This document shows positions 30,243 to 38,567 of a DNA stretch of 38,757 nt, in pieces. This DNA comes from Caulobacteraceae bacterium (lineage in GTDB: Bacteria; Pseudomonadota; Alphaproteobacteria; Caulobacterales; Caulobacteraceae). Made by a program: the position numbers and the translations under genes. Below the pieces are notes generated by a model. It had not been told where the DNA came from, searched no databases, and worked only from the letters and a program-made list of their open reading frames with translations. The DNA lies in NCBI GenBank assembly GCA_947456005.1, contig CANGRP010000002.1:1-38757 (forward strand). Direction: 5' to 3'. Positions within the stretch are counted from its first letter, which is position 1. Each line of letters starts with the position of its first letter.

Positions 30243-31136
30243 ATGAAGACCCGCCGCCTCGGGCGACTCGCCGCCCTCGCCGCCGCCCTCAGCCTCGCCG
30301 CGGCGCCCGCCCTCGCCAAGCCGCGCGACGCCGATCCCGCCCTGTGGGTGGTTCGCGACGCCGACACCACGATCTACCTGTTCGGCACCGTCCACCTTCT
30401 GCCCGGAGGCCTCGAATGGTTCGACGAGGCCGTCGCCGACGCCTTCAAGGCGTCGGACGAACTGAAGATGGAGTTGCTGCCGGTTGACGACCCGGCCCAG
30501 CTGGCCCCCCTCATCATGCAGCTCGCGGTCGATCCGAACGGCCGGACCATGTCCCAGCGGCTCTCGCCGGAGGATCACGCGGCCTATGTGAAGGCCCTGA
30601 AGAGCCTGGGCCTGCCGGCGGAGCAGCTGGAGCCCCTGGAGCCCTGGTTCATCGGCGTCCAGGCCTCTGTCCTGATGTCCGTCCAGGCGGGCCTCGATCC
30701 CAAGGCGGGTGCAGAGGAAGTCCTCACCAAGGCCGCCCGCAAGGCCCGCAAGACCATCACCGCCTTCGAGACCCCGAAGGAGCAGTTCACCATCCTGGAC
30801 TCGATTCCGGAGGCCGAGCAGATGGCTGGGATCCACGACATCATCCATCGCCGCGAAGAGGGGATCGCGGTCATGTCGCAGATGATCGATCACTGGGCCC
30901 GCGGAGACGCCGACGGCGCCGGCAGGCTGATGAACGCCGAGATGAAGGACACTCCGGAAACGATCCGGCTCCTGCTGACCGAGCGCAACATCCGCTGGGC
31001 GGCCGAGCTGAAGTCCCGGATGGACCGCCCCGGCGTCGTGTTCGTCGCCGTCGGCGCAGGCCATCTGGCGGGCGAGAACAGCGTCCAGGACCTGCTTGAG
31101 AAGGAGGGCCTCAAGGTCGAGAGGATCGCCTACTGA
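30243..31136 (+). CDS. TraB/GumN (TIKI-like) family protein, exported
   Basis: A 297-aa protein with a signal peptide (RRLGRLAALAAALSLAAAPALA, cleavage about residue 25) followed by the TraB/GumN domain. Marks are the first metal motif GTVHLLPGG at about 50-58, the acidic EL in DELKMELLPVD, the LLTERNIRWAAEL helix near 240, and the second metal motif GAGHLAGENSV near 270, where the His pairs with the first one in the proposed metalloprotease site of TIKI relatives. The location is probably periplasmic. It is third in the Xre operon, 26 bp after the membrane protein. The bacterial role of this family is not settled. The GumN relation to polysaccharide clusters is historical. Confidence 0.9.
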   Translation: MKTRRLGRLAALAAALSLAAAPALAKPRDADPALWVVRDADTTIYLFGTVHLLPGGLEWFDEAVADAFKASDELKMELLPVDDPAQLAPLIMQLAVDPNGRTMSQRLSPEDHAAYVKALKSLGLPAEQLEPLEPWFIGVQASVLMSVQAGLDPKAGAEEVLTKAARKARKTITAFETPKEQFTILDSIPEAEQMAGIHDIIHRREEGIAVMSQMIDHWARGDADGAGRLMNAEMKDTPETIRLLLTERNIRWAAELKSRMDRPGVVFVAVGAGHLAGENSVQDLLEKEGLKVERIAY

Positions 31137-31237
31137 GCGCGCCTTGCCCCTTGCTGCGGCGGCGATGGGCCTTAGACTTGAACCGGATGACCTGAGCCGG
31201 CGATCCAAGACCGGCGGGCATCCGGGGAGAGAAGGCC

Positions 31238-32748
31238 ATGTCGGACGGGAATGTGAGCGAGCGCGCCAGTGGCGCGGCAAGAGAGGTCAGGGACGGAGCC
31301 CATTTCGATGTCCTGATCGTCGGGGCCGGCATCTCCGGCATCGGCGCGGCCTGGCACCTCCAGACCCAGGCGCCCGGCAAGACCTACCGCATCGTCGAGA
31401 CCCAGGCCGGCTTCGGCGGCACCTGGCGGACGCACACCTACCCCGGGGTCCGGTCCGACAGCGACCTCCACACCTTCGGCTACCGCTTCAAGGCCTGGCG
31501 GGGCCCGCCCATCGCCACGGCCCAAGAGATCCTGGCCTACATGGGCGAGGTGATCGACGAGAACGACATCGCGCGCCACATCCGCTACCGCACCCGGGTG
31601 CTCACCGCCGACTGGTCCGAGACTGGCTGCCGGTGGGTGGTGGAGATGGAGGACGTCGACACCGGCGAGCGCTTCCGCCACACGGCTTCCTCTGGATGTG
31701 CCAGGGCTACTACCGGCACAGCGAGGGCTACACCCCGGAGTGGCCGGGCATGGACGACTTCGCCGGGCGCCTCGTCCACCCGCAGACCTGGCCGGAAGAC
31801 CTGGACTACGCCGGAAAGCCCATCGTGGTCATCGGTTCGGGCGCCACGGCCGCGACACTGATCCCGGCCCTGGCGGAGGCGGCGGGGCATGTCACCATGC
31901 TCCAGCGCTCGCCCACCTACTTCACCCCCGGGCGGAACCGGAACGAGCTGGCCGAGACCCTGCGCGAGCTGGAGATCGACCCGGCCTGGACCCATGAGAT
32001 CGTCCGCCGGGCGATGCTCAAGACCGGCGCCCAGATGACCAGGCGCGCCCTGGAACAGCCCGCCGAAGTGCGCGAGGAGCTGCTGGGCGTGCTGCGCGGC
32101 CTCCTGGGCGACGACTATGTCGCCGAGCACTTTACGCCCCGCTATGACCCCTGGCGCCAGCGCATCGCCTTCGTCCCGAACGGCGACTTCTTCCAGGCGG
32201 TGAAGGCCGGCAAGGCCGGAGTGGTGACGGACGAGATCGACCGCTTCGTTCCCGAAGGGATCCGACTGAAGTCCGGCAAGGTGCTGGAGGCCGACATCAT
32301 CATCACCGCCACGGGCTTCAACCTGAACGTCCTGGGGGACATCGCCTTCTCGGTGGACGGACGGCCCGTGGACCTGTCCCAGTCGGTCACCTACCGCGGC
32401 ATGATGTTCACCGGACTGCCCAACCTGGCCTGGGTGTTCGGCTACTTCCGGGCCAGCTGGACCCTGCGCGCCGACCTGATGGGTGACTTCGTCACCCGCC
32501 TGCTGAAGCACATGGACGAGAAGGGTCTGCGCCGGGTCGAGCCCGCCCTCCGGCCTGAGGACGCCGGCATGAAGCTGGGACCCTGGATCGACGAGACGGA
32601 GTTCAATCCCGGCTACCTGATGCGCGGCGTCCACCTCATGCCGAAGGCCGGCGACAAGCCGGAATGGCGCCATACCCAGGACTACTGGAGCGAGAAGGAC
32701 CTCCTGCCGAACCTCGACCTCGAGGACGCGGTCTTCCGGTACCGCTGA
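31238..32748 (+). pseudogene. Baeyer-Villiger-type flavin monooxygenase, split by a one-base frameshift
   Basis: Reading from ATG 31238, residues 1-150 give the FAD-binding part: GAGISG at 29-34 and FGGTWRTHTYPGVRSDSD. After about 31685-31687 the homologous sequence continues in a different frame, FLWMCQGYYRHSEGYTPEW, then DFAGRLVHPQTWP, which fits the BVMO fingerprint FxGxxxHxxxW(P/D), the second dinucleotide motif VVIGSGATA, and the rest to the stop. One base is missing at the junction near ACGGC-TTCC. Restoring it gives a 503-aa intact protein. The enzyme would use NADPH and O2 to insert oxygen next to a ketone. It may be a recent pseudogene, or the missing base may be an assembly error. 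GGAGAGAAGG precedes the ATG. It sits 71 bp before the sulfatase. Confidence 0.85.
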
Positions 32749-32764
32749 GGCCGGCGGGCTTGCC

Positions 32765-32796
32765 TGTCCGGACACCATGTGACACCTCGTGTGTCA
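32765..32796. promoter_or_regulatory. Two palindromes upstream of the sulfatase
   Basis: The perfect 10-bp palindrome TGTCCGGACA (32765-32774) and the inverted repeat TGACAC-CTCGT-GTGTCA (32780-32796) lie in the 71-bp gap after the monooxygenase, just before GGAGG and the sulfatase ATG. They may be regulator sites. The second has the TetR-like TGACAC/GTGTCA pattern. Confidence 0.4.
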
Positions 32797-32819
32797 ATTG
32801 ATGGCTGCAGGAGGGTGGG

Positions 32820-34625
32820 ATGGCGCGCAAGACACCGAGGCGGAGGCAGGCCCTGTGGGCGGGCGCCGCCTCTGGCGCCCTGTCGATCCTGGGAGCTCAG
32901 GGCGCGCTGGCGGCGCCAGCGCTCACGCCCCCCAAGGCCGCCCGGCCCAACATCGTCGTCATCCTGTTCGATGACGTCGCCCTGATGGATCTCGGGGCCT
33001 ATGGCGGAGAGGCGCGGACCCCCAACATCGACCGCCTGGCGCGGCAGGGCGCGCGGTTCACCGGCTACCGGACCTCGCCCCTCTGCACGCCCTCACGGGC
33101 CATGCTGCTGACCGGACTGGACAACCATCGGGCCGGAGCGGCGACCATCGAGGAAATCCTGCCGCCGGAGATGCGGAACCAGCCCGGCTACCGCCTGAGG
33201 ATCGAGCCCGAAGTGCTGACCATCGCCGAGCGGCTGCGGGCCGAGGGCTACCGGACCCTGATGGCCGGTAAGTGGCACCTGGGCCACGGGCCAGGCGAAC
33301 TTCCTGACGGCCAGGGCTTCGACCGCTCCCTCGCCCTGGACGCCTCGGGCGCCGACAACTGGGCCCCGCGCTCCTACATGCCCTATTACACCGATGCGCC
33401 CTGGTACGAGGATGGCCGCCCGACGAAGATGCCGGGGTCCTTCTACTCGTCGGACATGCTGGTGGACCGGCTGACCCGCTACATCGATGAAGCCCCCGCC
33501 GGACGGGCGCCCTTCTTCGCCTACCTCGCCCTGCAGGCGGTGCACATCCCGGTCCAGGCGCCCGCCCGCTATTCCGACGGCTATCGCGGCCGGTTCGATG
33601 GCGGCTGGGAGGCCCTCCGCCAGGCTCGGACCGAGAGGGCCCGGCAACTCGGTCTCCTGCCAGAGGGCGCCGCCATCGATGGTTTCTCGCCGGACGCCCG
33701 GGACTGGGACGCCCTGCCGGCGGACGAACGCCGGATGGCGGCCCGCTCCATGGAGGTCTACGCCGGGATGATCGAGGCGGCGGACGCCGCCATCGGCCGG
33801 CTGATGCAGCGTCTGGAGGCCCGGGGCGAGCTCGACAACACCCTCTTCGTGGTGACTTCCGACAATGGCCCCGAGCCAAGCGACCCGGTCCACCAGACAG
33901 GCATGGGGCTGTGGATGCGGCTCAATGGCTACTCCTGGCGGCTTGAGGACCTGGGCGGCCCCGGCAGCCTGAACTACATCGGTCGCGAATGGGCCGAGGC
34001 CCTGGCCGCGCCCGGGCGACGCTACAAGTTCTATGTCTCCGAAGGCGGGATCCGCGCGCCCCTCATTGTCTCCGGACCGGGGGTGGCGCCCGGCCGGCGC
34101 ATTGACGGCCTGACCTTCGTGACCGATGTGACGCCAACCCTTGCGGACTTCGCCGGCGCACGACCGACCCCGGAGTCGCCCGCCATGGACGGGGTCAGCC
34201 TGCGGGCCGTTCTGGAGGGCGGAGGCGGCCCGGTCCGAGGACCGGACTCGCCTCTGGGGATCGAGGTTTCGGGCAACTCGGCCCTGTACCGTGGCGACTT
34301 CAAGATCGTCCGCGACATGCCTCCCCTCGGCGACGGCCGCTGGCGGCTCTATGACATCGTCCACGATCCGGGTGAAACGCGCGACCTCTCGGGCGCCGAG
34401 CCCGGGCGACTTAAGGCCATGCTGGCGGACTATGCGGACTATGAGGCGAGGGTCGGCGTGGCCCCCTTGCCCCCCGGATACAACACTCAGAAGCAGCTCA
34501 CGGCCAACGTCCTCGTCCGGCAATTGCCGACCCTGGCCGGGGCAATCGGCGCCCTGGCCCTGGTCCTCGGCGGCGCAGGGTTCCTGGCCTGGCGCTGGCG
34601 GCGGCGGCGTGGCGGGCGGGCGTGA
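32820..34625 (+). CDS. Type I sulfatase (arylsulfatase family), exported and C-terminally anchored
   Basis: A 601-aa sulfate-ester hydrolase. The N-terminus has a positively charged start and hydrophobic stretch (RRRQALWAGAASGALSILGAQGALA), an export signal with a twin-arginine-like look but not a canonical Tat motif. Metal-binding Asp51-Asp52 begin the catalytic domain, and the formylglycine site is C89-T-P-S-R93. Further active-site residues are visible at AGKWHLGHG (Lys151, His153) and TSDNGPEP, as in standard sulfatases. A transmembrane helix at about 570-591 followed by RRRRGGRA points to anchoring in the inner membrane facing the periplasm. GGAGG lies 7 nt before ATG. No anaerobic sulfatase maturase gene is in the window, so aerobic FGE elsewhere is implied. 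The GST-like gene overlaps its end. Confidence 0.93.
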   Translation: MARKTPRRRQALWAGAASGALSILGAQGALAAPALTPPKAARPNIVVILFDDVALMDLGAYGGEARTPNIDRLARQGARFTGYRTSPLCTPSRAMLLTGLDNHRAGAATIEEILPPEMRNQPGYRLRIEPEVLTIAERLRAEGYRTLMAGKWHLGHGPGELPDGQGFDRSLALDASGADNWAPRSYMPYYTDAPWYEDGRPTKMPGSFYSSDMLVDRLTRYIDEAPAGRAPFFAYLALQAVHIPVQAPARYSDGYRGRFDGGWEALRQARTERARQLGLLPEGAAIDGFSPDARDWDALPADERRMAARSMEVYAGMIEAADAAIGRLMQRLEARGELDNTLFVVTSDNGPEPSDPVHQTGMGLWMRLNGYSWRLEDLGGPGSLNYIGREWAEALAAPGRRYKFYVSEGGIRAPLIVSGPGVAPGRRIDGLTFVTDVTPTLADFAGARPTPESPAMDGVSLRAVLEGGGGPVRGPDSPLGIEVSGNSALYRGDFKIVRDMPPLGDGRWRLYDIVHDPGETRDLSGAEPGRLKAMLADYADYEARVGVAPLPPGYNTQKQLTANVLVRQLPTLAGAIGALALVLGGAGFLAWRWRRRRGGRA

Positions 34626-35683
34626 GCGACGGGACCTGGGAACTTCATGGCCTGAAGCTGTCCTACTTCACGGGCAAGCTCGAAGCTTGGCTCCGTGTCC
34701 GCGGACTTCCCTTCCGGTTCGTCGAGATGGACATGGCCGGCTTCCGCGCCTGCGCAGGGGCCACGGGTGTCGCGCAGATGCCGGCCCTCCGGTCGCCGGA
34801 GGGGATATGGCTGACGGACACCACGGCCATCCTGCGGCGCCTGGAGGCCGAGACGCCTGGCCCGGCCCTGCAGCCGACCGACCCCCTCGCCGCCTTCCTC
34901 AGCCTGTTCCTGGAAGACGCCTTCGACGAGTGGCTCTGGCGGCCGGCTCTCTACTATCGCTGGGCCTTCACCGATGACGCCCAGCTGATGGGACGCCGCA
35001 TCGCCGCCACCCTGATGCGGGACCTCCCGCTTCCCCTGGCCCTGAAGGCGGCCGTCGTGCGCCGCCGCCAGCAGGGGGTCTACCTGCGTCAGGACGGGGT
35101 CACCCGGACGACGGCGCCGTCGATCGAGAGGCTCTACCTCGAGGTGCTCGACCTCCTTGAACCCCTCCTCGCCCGGCGGCCCTTCCTGTTCGGTGAACGG
35201 CCCGTCGCGGCTGACTTCGGCCTCTTCGGGCCCATGTTCAGGCACTTCGCCAGCGACCCGACGCCGTCGGCCCTGATGCGTGAGCGGGCGCCCTCGGTCC
35301 TGGCCTGGACCGCCCGGCTCTGGAACGCCCGGCCGGAATCGACCGGGTCGGTTCCCCTGCCAGAGACTGCGCCCCAGGACCTGGACCCCCTCATTCGGCT
35401 CGCGGCCCGGGACCACCTGACCGAGCTGGACGCCAACGCCTCGGCGGCGGCCTCGGGCCTGAAGGTCGCCCGCTTCCGCCGGGCTGACGCGGAATGGCGA
35501 CTGCCGGTCTCGCCTTACCGGGTGCAGTGCCTCGCCGACCTCCAGGCCGGCTTTAACGCCCTGGACGACGCCGACCGCATTCAGGTGCAGGAGCGCCTGG
35601 GTCCGCAGGCCGATGTCCTGGCGAGGCCCATCCGCCCGGCGCCCCTTCCAGCCCGGAAGATCCGCAACCGGCTCTGGACCTGA
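34622..35683 (+). CDS. Glutathione S-transferase-like protein with long C-terminal extension
   Basis: A 353-aa cytosolic protein. The N-terminal thioredoxin-like domain (about 1-85) contains the LSYFTGKLEAWLRVRGLPFRF start and the QMPALRSPEGIWLTDTTAILRRLE cis-Pro and glutathione-contact region. An all-helical GST domain follows (about 90-230, RPFLFGERPVAADFGLFGPM). The remaining 120 residues (from the NASAAASGLK part on) have no match to the standard GST fold. The start GTG overlaps the sulfatase stop TGA by 4 bp, so translation is coupled to the sulfatase. The pairing could mean conjugation of a product released by the sulfatase or repair of a reactive intermediate. No catalytic Ser/Tyr/Cys is obvious in the expected N-terminal place; Tyr14 or Thr16 (34661-34669) would be the guess. 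Confidence 0.85.
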   Translation: MSDGTWELHGLKLSYFTGKLEAWLRVRGLPFRFVEMDMAGFRACAGATGVAQMPALRSPEGIWLTDTTAILRRLEAETPGPALQPTDPLAAFLSLFLEDAFDEWLWRPALYYRWAFTDDAQLMGRRIAATLMRDLPLPLALKAAVVRRRQQGVYLRQDGVTRTTAPSIERLYLEVLDLLEPLLARRPFLFGERPVAADFGLFGPMFRHFASDPTPSALMRERAPSVLAWTARLWNARPESTGSVPLPETAPQDLDPLIRLAARDHLTELDANASAAASGLKVARFRRADAEWRLPVSPYRVQCLADLQAGFNALDDADRIQVQERLGPQADVLARPIRPAPLPARKIRNRLWT

Positions 35684-35767
35684 GACGGGCCGGACCCGCA
35701 ACGGGCTTGCAACTGCGCCGGTCCCGGGACAAGACCGGGTGCTGGCAAACCGTCAGGAGGCGGTGCG

Positions 35768-36217
35768 ATGATCTCGGGCGACTCCTCGGGCGGCGCAGGC
35801 CCCATCCCCCGCCCTGTCCTGGCCTGGGGTCTGGCGGGCCTCATCCCCTTCCTGGGCCTTCCCATGCTGTCCTTGGCCGCACCGGACCTGTCGGGTTGGG
35901 GTGACCGAACCCTCGGTCTCTATGCGGCGGTGATCCTGTCCTTCCTGGGCGGCGCGCGGTGGGGCCGGGCCGTCAGCGACCCTGAACCGTCCCCGCGGAC
36001 CCTCGCCTTCAGCATGGCGCCCAGCGTCGCCGCCTGGGGGCTGGTTATCCTGCCGGCGGGACACTCCGATCTCCAATTGGCGGGCCTGGCGGGCGCCCTT
36101 GTCCTGCACCTCTACTGGGACCTGCGCTCGCAAGGACTTCCCGGCTGGTATCCGCGCCTTCGCCTGATCCTGACCGCCGGGGCCGTCGCAGGCCTGGCGG
36201 CGGGCGCCCTCGTCTGA
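35768..36217 (+). CDS. DUF3429-family membrane protein
   Basis: A 149-aa inner-membrane protein with about five hydrophobic helices and the conserved sequence SFLGGARWGRAV near residues 57-70, which is typical of DUF3429 (AISFLGGVHWG-like). The family is found widely in proteobacteria without a known function. ATG 35768 has GGAGG 7 nt upstream. It lies 84 bp after the GST-like gene and 50 bp before the DoxX gene, so it could be read through from upstream. Nothing in the sequence ties it to the neighbours. Confidence 0.87.
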   Translation: MISGDSSGGAGPIPRPVLAWGLAGLIPFLGLPMLSLAAPDLSGWGDRTLGLYAAVILSFLGGARWGRAVSDPEPSPRTLAFSMAPSVAAWGLVILPAGHSDLQLAGLAGALVLHLYWDLRSQGLPGWYPRLRLILTAGAVAGLAAGALV

Positions 36218-36267
36218 GTCCGGCGAGGCGCCCGGCCCACGACCTTCACCCCCCACCCGGAGCTTCC

Positions 36268-36684
36268 ATGAAAAACCCGTTGGACCCGCTGCTCGACCGG
36301 CTCAGCCGGCCCATGGACCTCACCGGACGCGTCCTGCTGGGGCTCTACTTCGTGGTTCCCGGCTTGATGAAGGTCACCGGATTCGCCGGCACGCTGGCCT
36401 ACATGGAACTCCATCGGGTGCCCTTGGCCCTGCCGCTGCTTTGGCTGACCATTCCCCTGCAGGTCGGTGGCGGACTGGCGCTGATGGCGAACTGGAATGC
36501 ACGCACCGCCGCCTTCCTGCTCGCCGGACTGACCCTGCTGATCAACGTCTTCATGCACGACTTCTGGAACGACTACCCCGGCGGGGACCCGCAGCACGAG
36601 ATGCAGAACTTCATCAAGAACCTCGGCATCTTCGCCGGGCTTCTGCTTCTGGCCGGCAGGAGGCCCGCCGCCGGCGACCGCTAG
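36268..36684 (+). CDS. DoxX-family membrane protein
   Basis: A 138-aa inner-membrane protein. DoxX features are visible: RVLLGLYFVVPGLMKVTGFAGTLAYM at the start, a second helix LALPLLWLTIPLQVGGGLALMANW, then LLAGLTLLINVFMHDFWND and a last helix IFAGLLLLAGRR. The family includes quinol-linked and redox-related small membrane proteins. GGAG sits 6 nt before ATG. The last 4 bp overlap the end of the convergent AcuI/YhdH gene. It may form a small unit with the DUF3429 gene 50 bp upstream. Confidence 0.9.
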   Translation: MKNPLDPLLDRLSRPMDLTGRVLLGLYFVVPGLMKVTGFAGTLAYMELHRVPLALPLLWLTIPLQVGGGLALMANWNARTAAFLLAGLTLLINVFMHDFWNDYPGGDPQHEMQNFIKNLGIFAGLLLLAGRRPAAGDR

Positions 36685-37676
36685 ACCGAGGGGTCGATCA
36701 CCACCCGGCCGCGGACCCTGCCGTCGAGGATCTCGACAGCCAGGCGCGGCAGGTCGGACAGGCCGGCGACCTCGGTCATGGCGTCCAGGCGGGCGAGGTC
36801 CAGGTCAGTTCCCAGCCGGCGCCAGGCCTCGATCCGGTCGGGCATGGGCCGCAGGACGCTGTCCACCCCAGCCAGGACGACGCTGCGCAGGATGAAGGGG
36901 GCGACCGACCCGGGCAGGTCCATGCCCTGGGCCAGGCCGCAGGCCGCCACCGCGCCGCCGTAACGGGTCTGCGAGAGGGCGTTGGCCAGGGTGTGGCTGC
37001 CGACCGAGTCCACCACCCCGGCCCAGCGCTCCTTGCCGACCGGGCGGGCGGGACCCGAGAACTCCGCGGCGTCGATGACCTCCGCAGCGCCCAGGGCCCG
37101 AAGATAGTCGCCCTCTGACCCGGCGCGCCGGGAGGAGGCCACGACCCTGTGGCCAAGGGCTGACAGGAGGGTGATCGCCACGCTTCCTACCCCACCGGCG
37201 GCGCCGGTGACGAGGATGTCGCCGGACCCGGGCGTCACCCCCTGGCGCTCCAGGGCCATGACGCACAGCATGGCGGTGTAGCCGGCTGTCCCGATGGCCA
37301 TGGCCCTTGTGGTGGAGAGACTGTCCGGAAGGCGGACCAGCCAGTCGCCCTTGACCCGCGCCCTCTGGGCGTAGCCGCCGGGCCAGGTCTCGCCGACGCC
37401 CCAGCCGTTCAGGACGACACGGTCGCCCGGGGCGAACCCGGCGTGGGCGGAGGCCTCAACCACGCCGGCGAAGTCGATACCGGGGATGATGGGAAAGGTC
37501 CTCAGGATGGGCGAACGGCCGGTCAGGGCCAGGCCATCCTTGAAGTTGATTGTCGAGGCCTCGACCCGGACCGTCACGTCGCCGTCCATCAGGTCGGCGT
37601 CGGTCAGGGTCTCCAGCCGGGTCTCGACCCCGGCTTCGGTCTTGTGGGCGCGAAGGGCGCGGAAGGTGTCGGACAC
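36681..37676 (-). CDS. MDR-family reductase, AcuI/YhdH-like (acryloyl-CoA reductase type)
   Basis: A 331-aa NADPH-dependent oxidoreductase without zinc-binding cysteine motifs. The substrate part begins with SDTFRALRAHKTEAG and INFKDGLALTGRSPI, characteristic of AcuI/YhdH. The Rossmann loop is VTGAAGGVGSVA near residues 156-167, followed by GYTAMLCVMALERQG just before it. Relatives reduce acryloyl-CoA to propanoyl-CoA or quinones. The start is GTG 37676, with GGAG 6 nt upstream. The gene is convergent with DoxX (4-bp overlap) and 56 bp downstream of the esterase on the same strand. The AcuI link would make sense in breakdown of propionate-like acids, but no DMSP gene is present. Confidence 0.92.
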   Translation of the reverse strand: MSDTFRALRAHKTEAGVETRLETLTDADLMDGDVTVRVEASTINFKDGLALTGRSPILRTFPIIPGIDFAGVVEASAHAGFAPGDRVVLNGWGVGETWPGGYAQRARVKGDWLVRLPDSLSTTRAMAIGTAGYTAMLCVMALERQGVTPGSGDILVTGAAGGVGSVAITLLSALGHRVVASSRRAGSEGDYLRALGAAEVIDAAEFSGPARPVGKERWAGVVDSVGSHTLANALSQTRYGGAVAACGLAQGMDLPGSVAPFILRSVVLAGVDSVLRPMPDRIEAWRRLGTDLDLARLDAMTEVAGLSDLPRLAVEILDGRVRGRVVIDPSV

Positions 37677-37732
37677 GGGGATCTCCAGGATTATTGGGGT
37701 TTCAGGCCGTCCTTGCCGCCCGCCTGCGAAGG

Positions 37733-38554
37733 TCAGGCCTCCTTCAGGGCGAAGTCCAGCATGGGATTGATCGCGGGCCAGACGACGCTGGAATGGGTCT
37801 CGCCCTCGAACACCCGGGAAGCGAACCGCCAGCCCGGCGGACCCGAAAGGGCGGAGAACCTGGCGGAGAGCTCGACGGCGTTATCAACCATCCGGGCGGG
37901 CGAGCCCGCCGGTTGCTCCAGGGCGCCGACGCCGACGAACAGCCGCGGCGCCGCCGCCAGGGCGGGCAGAGCGGCGGTGAAGCCCGCTTCGCCCTGGAGA
38001 ACCGTCCGTTCATCCCACCAGATGGAAGGACTGAGGGCCAGCCAGGCCGAGAAGGCGTCCGGCCGGCGAAACAGGCTGTAGAGGACGAAGAGGCCGCCGA
38101 GGGAATGTCCGAATACGGCCTGCCGCGAGAGGTCGATCGGCAGGATGTCGCCGATCCGGGGCCGGACCTCCTCGGTCAGGATCTCCAGGAAGTCATCCGC
38201 GCCGGCATAGGCGAGGTCGCCCGAGGCGAAGGTGTGGCTGGCCTTCTCCGCCTCGTCGGGCTCGGTCGGGGTCAGGTCCAGGAAGCGCCTCCCCAGGGCG
38301 GCGGAAAGATCGCCGCCCGGATACCCCACACCCACGACGGCGGCGTGTGGAAGCTCGGCCCCAAGGGCCGCCCTCATCCGGGCGGCGTCGGCGAACGAAC
38401 CGAAATAGCCATCTCCGTCGAGGACGTAGAGGACCGGATAGCCCGTCTCCGGCGGCGGGCCGTAGGGCGTCGCGACCCTTACGCGGTAGACGCGGCCGTT
38501 GACGCGGGAGGTGAAGTCCTGCTCGCGGGCGAGGGGATAGCTGGCGGCCTTCAT
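37733..38554 (-). CDS. Alpha/beta-fold esterase (PF00756-like)
   Basis: A 273-aa serine hydrolase. The nucleophile elbow FGHSLGG gives Ser151, and the C-terminal GETHSS gives His254. An Asp or Glu between the two, possibly in the 205-225 segment VGALEQ, would complete the triad. The start MKAASYPLAREQDFTSRVNGRVYRVRVATPYG and the strand YPVLYVLDGDGYF are typical of the esterase family that includes enterochelin and antigen-85-like esterases and IroE/YbbA-type hydrolases. No signal peptide is visible, so it is cytosolic. It lies 13 nt downstream of the partial NTF2-like gene. The substrate is unknown. Confidence 0.88.
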   Translation of the reverse strand: MKAASYPLAREQDFTSRVNGRVYRVRVATPYGPPPETGYPVLYVLDGDGYFGSFADAARMRAALGAELPHAAVVGVGYPGGDLSAALGRRFLDLTPTEPDEAEKASHTFASGDLAYAGADDFLEILTEEVRPRIGDILPIDLSRQAVFGHSLGGLFVLYSLFRRPDAFSAWLALSPSIWWDERTVLQGEAGFTAALPALAAAPRLFVGVGALEQPAGSPARMVDNAVELSARFSALSGPPGWRFASRVFEGETHSSVVWPAINPMLDFALKEA

Positions 38555-38567
38555 GGCGGGGCCCGGT

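Noticed and set aside
31650..31720. Programmed frameshift in the monooxygenase gene
   Set aside because: No slippery heptamer or downstream stem-loop is visible at the junction, so a mutation or sequencing error is more likely.
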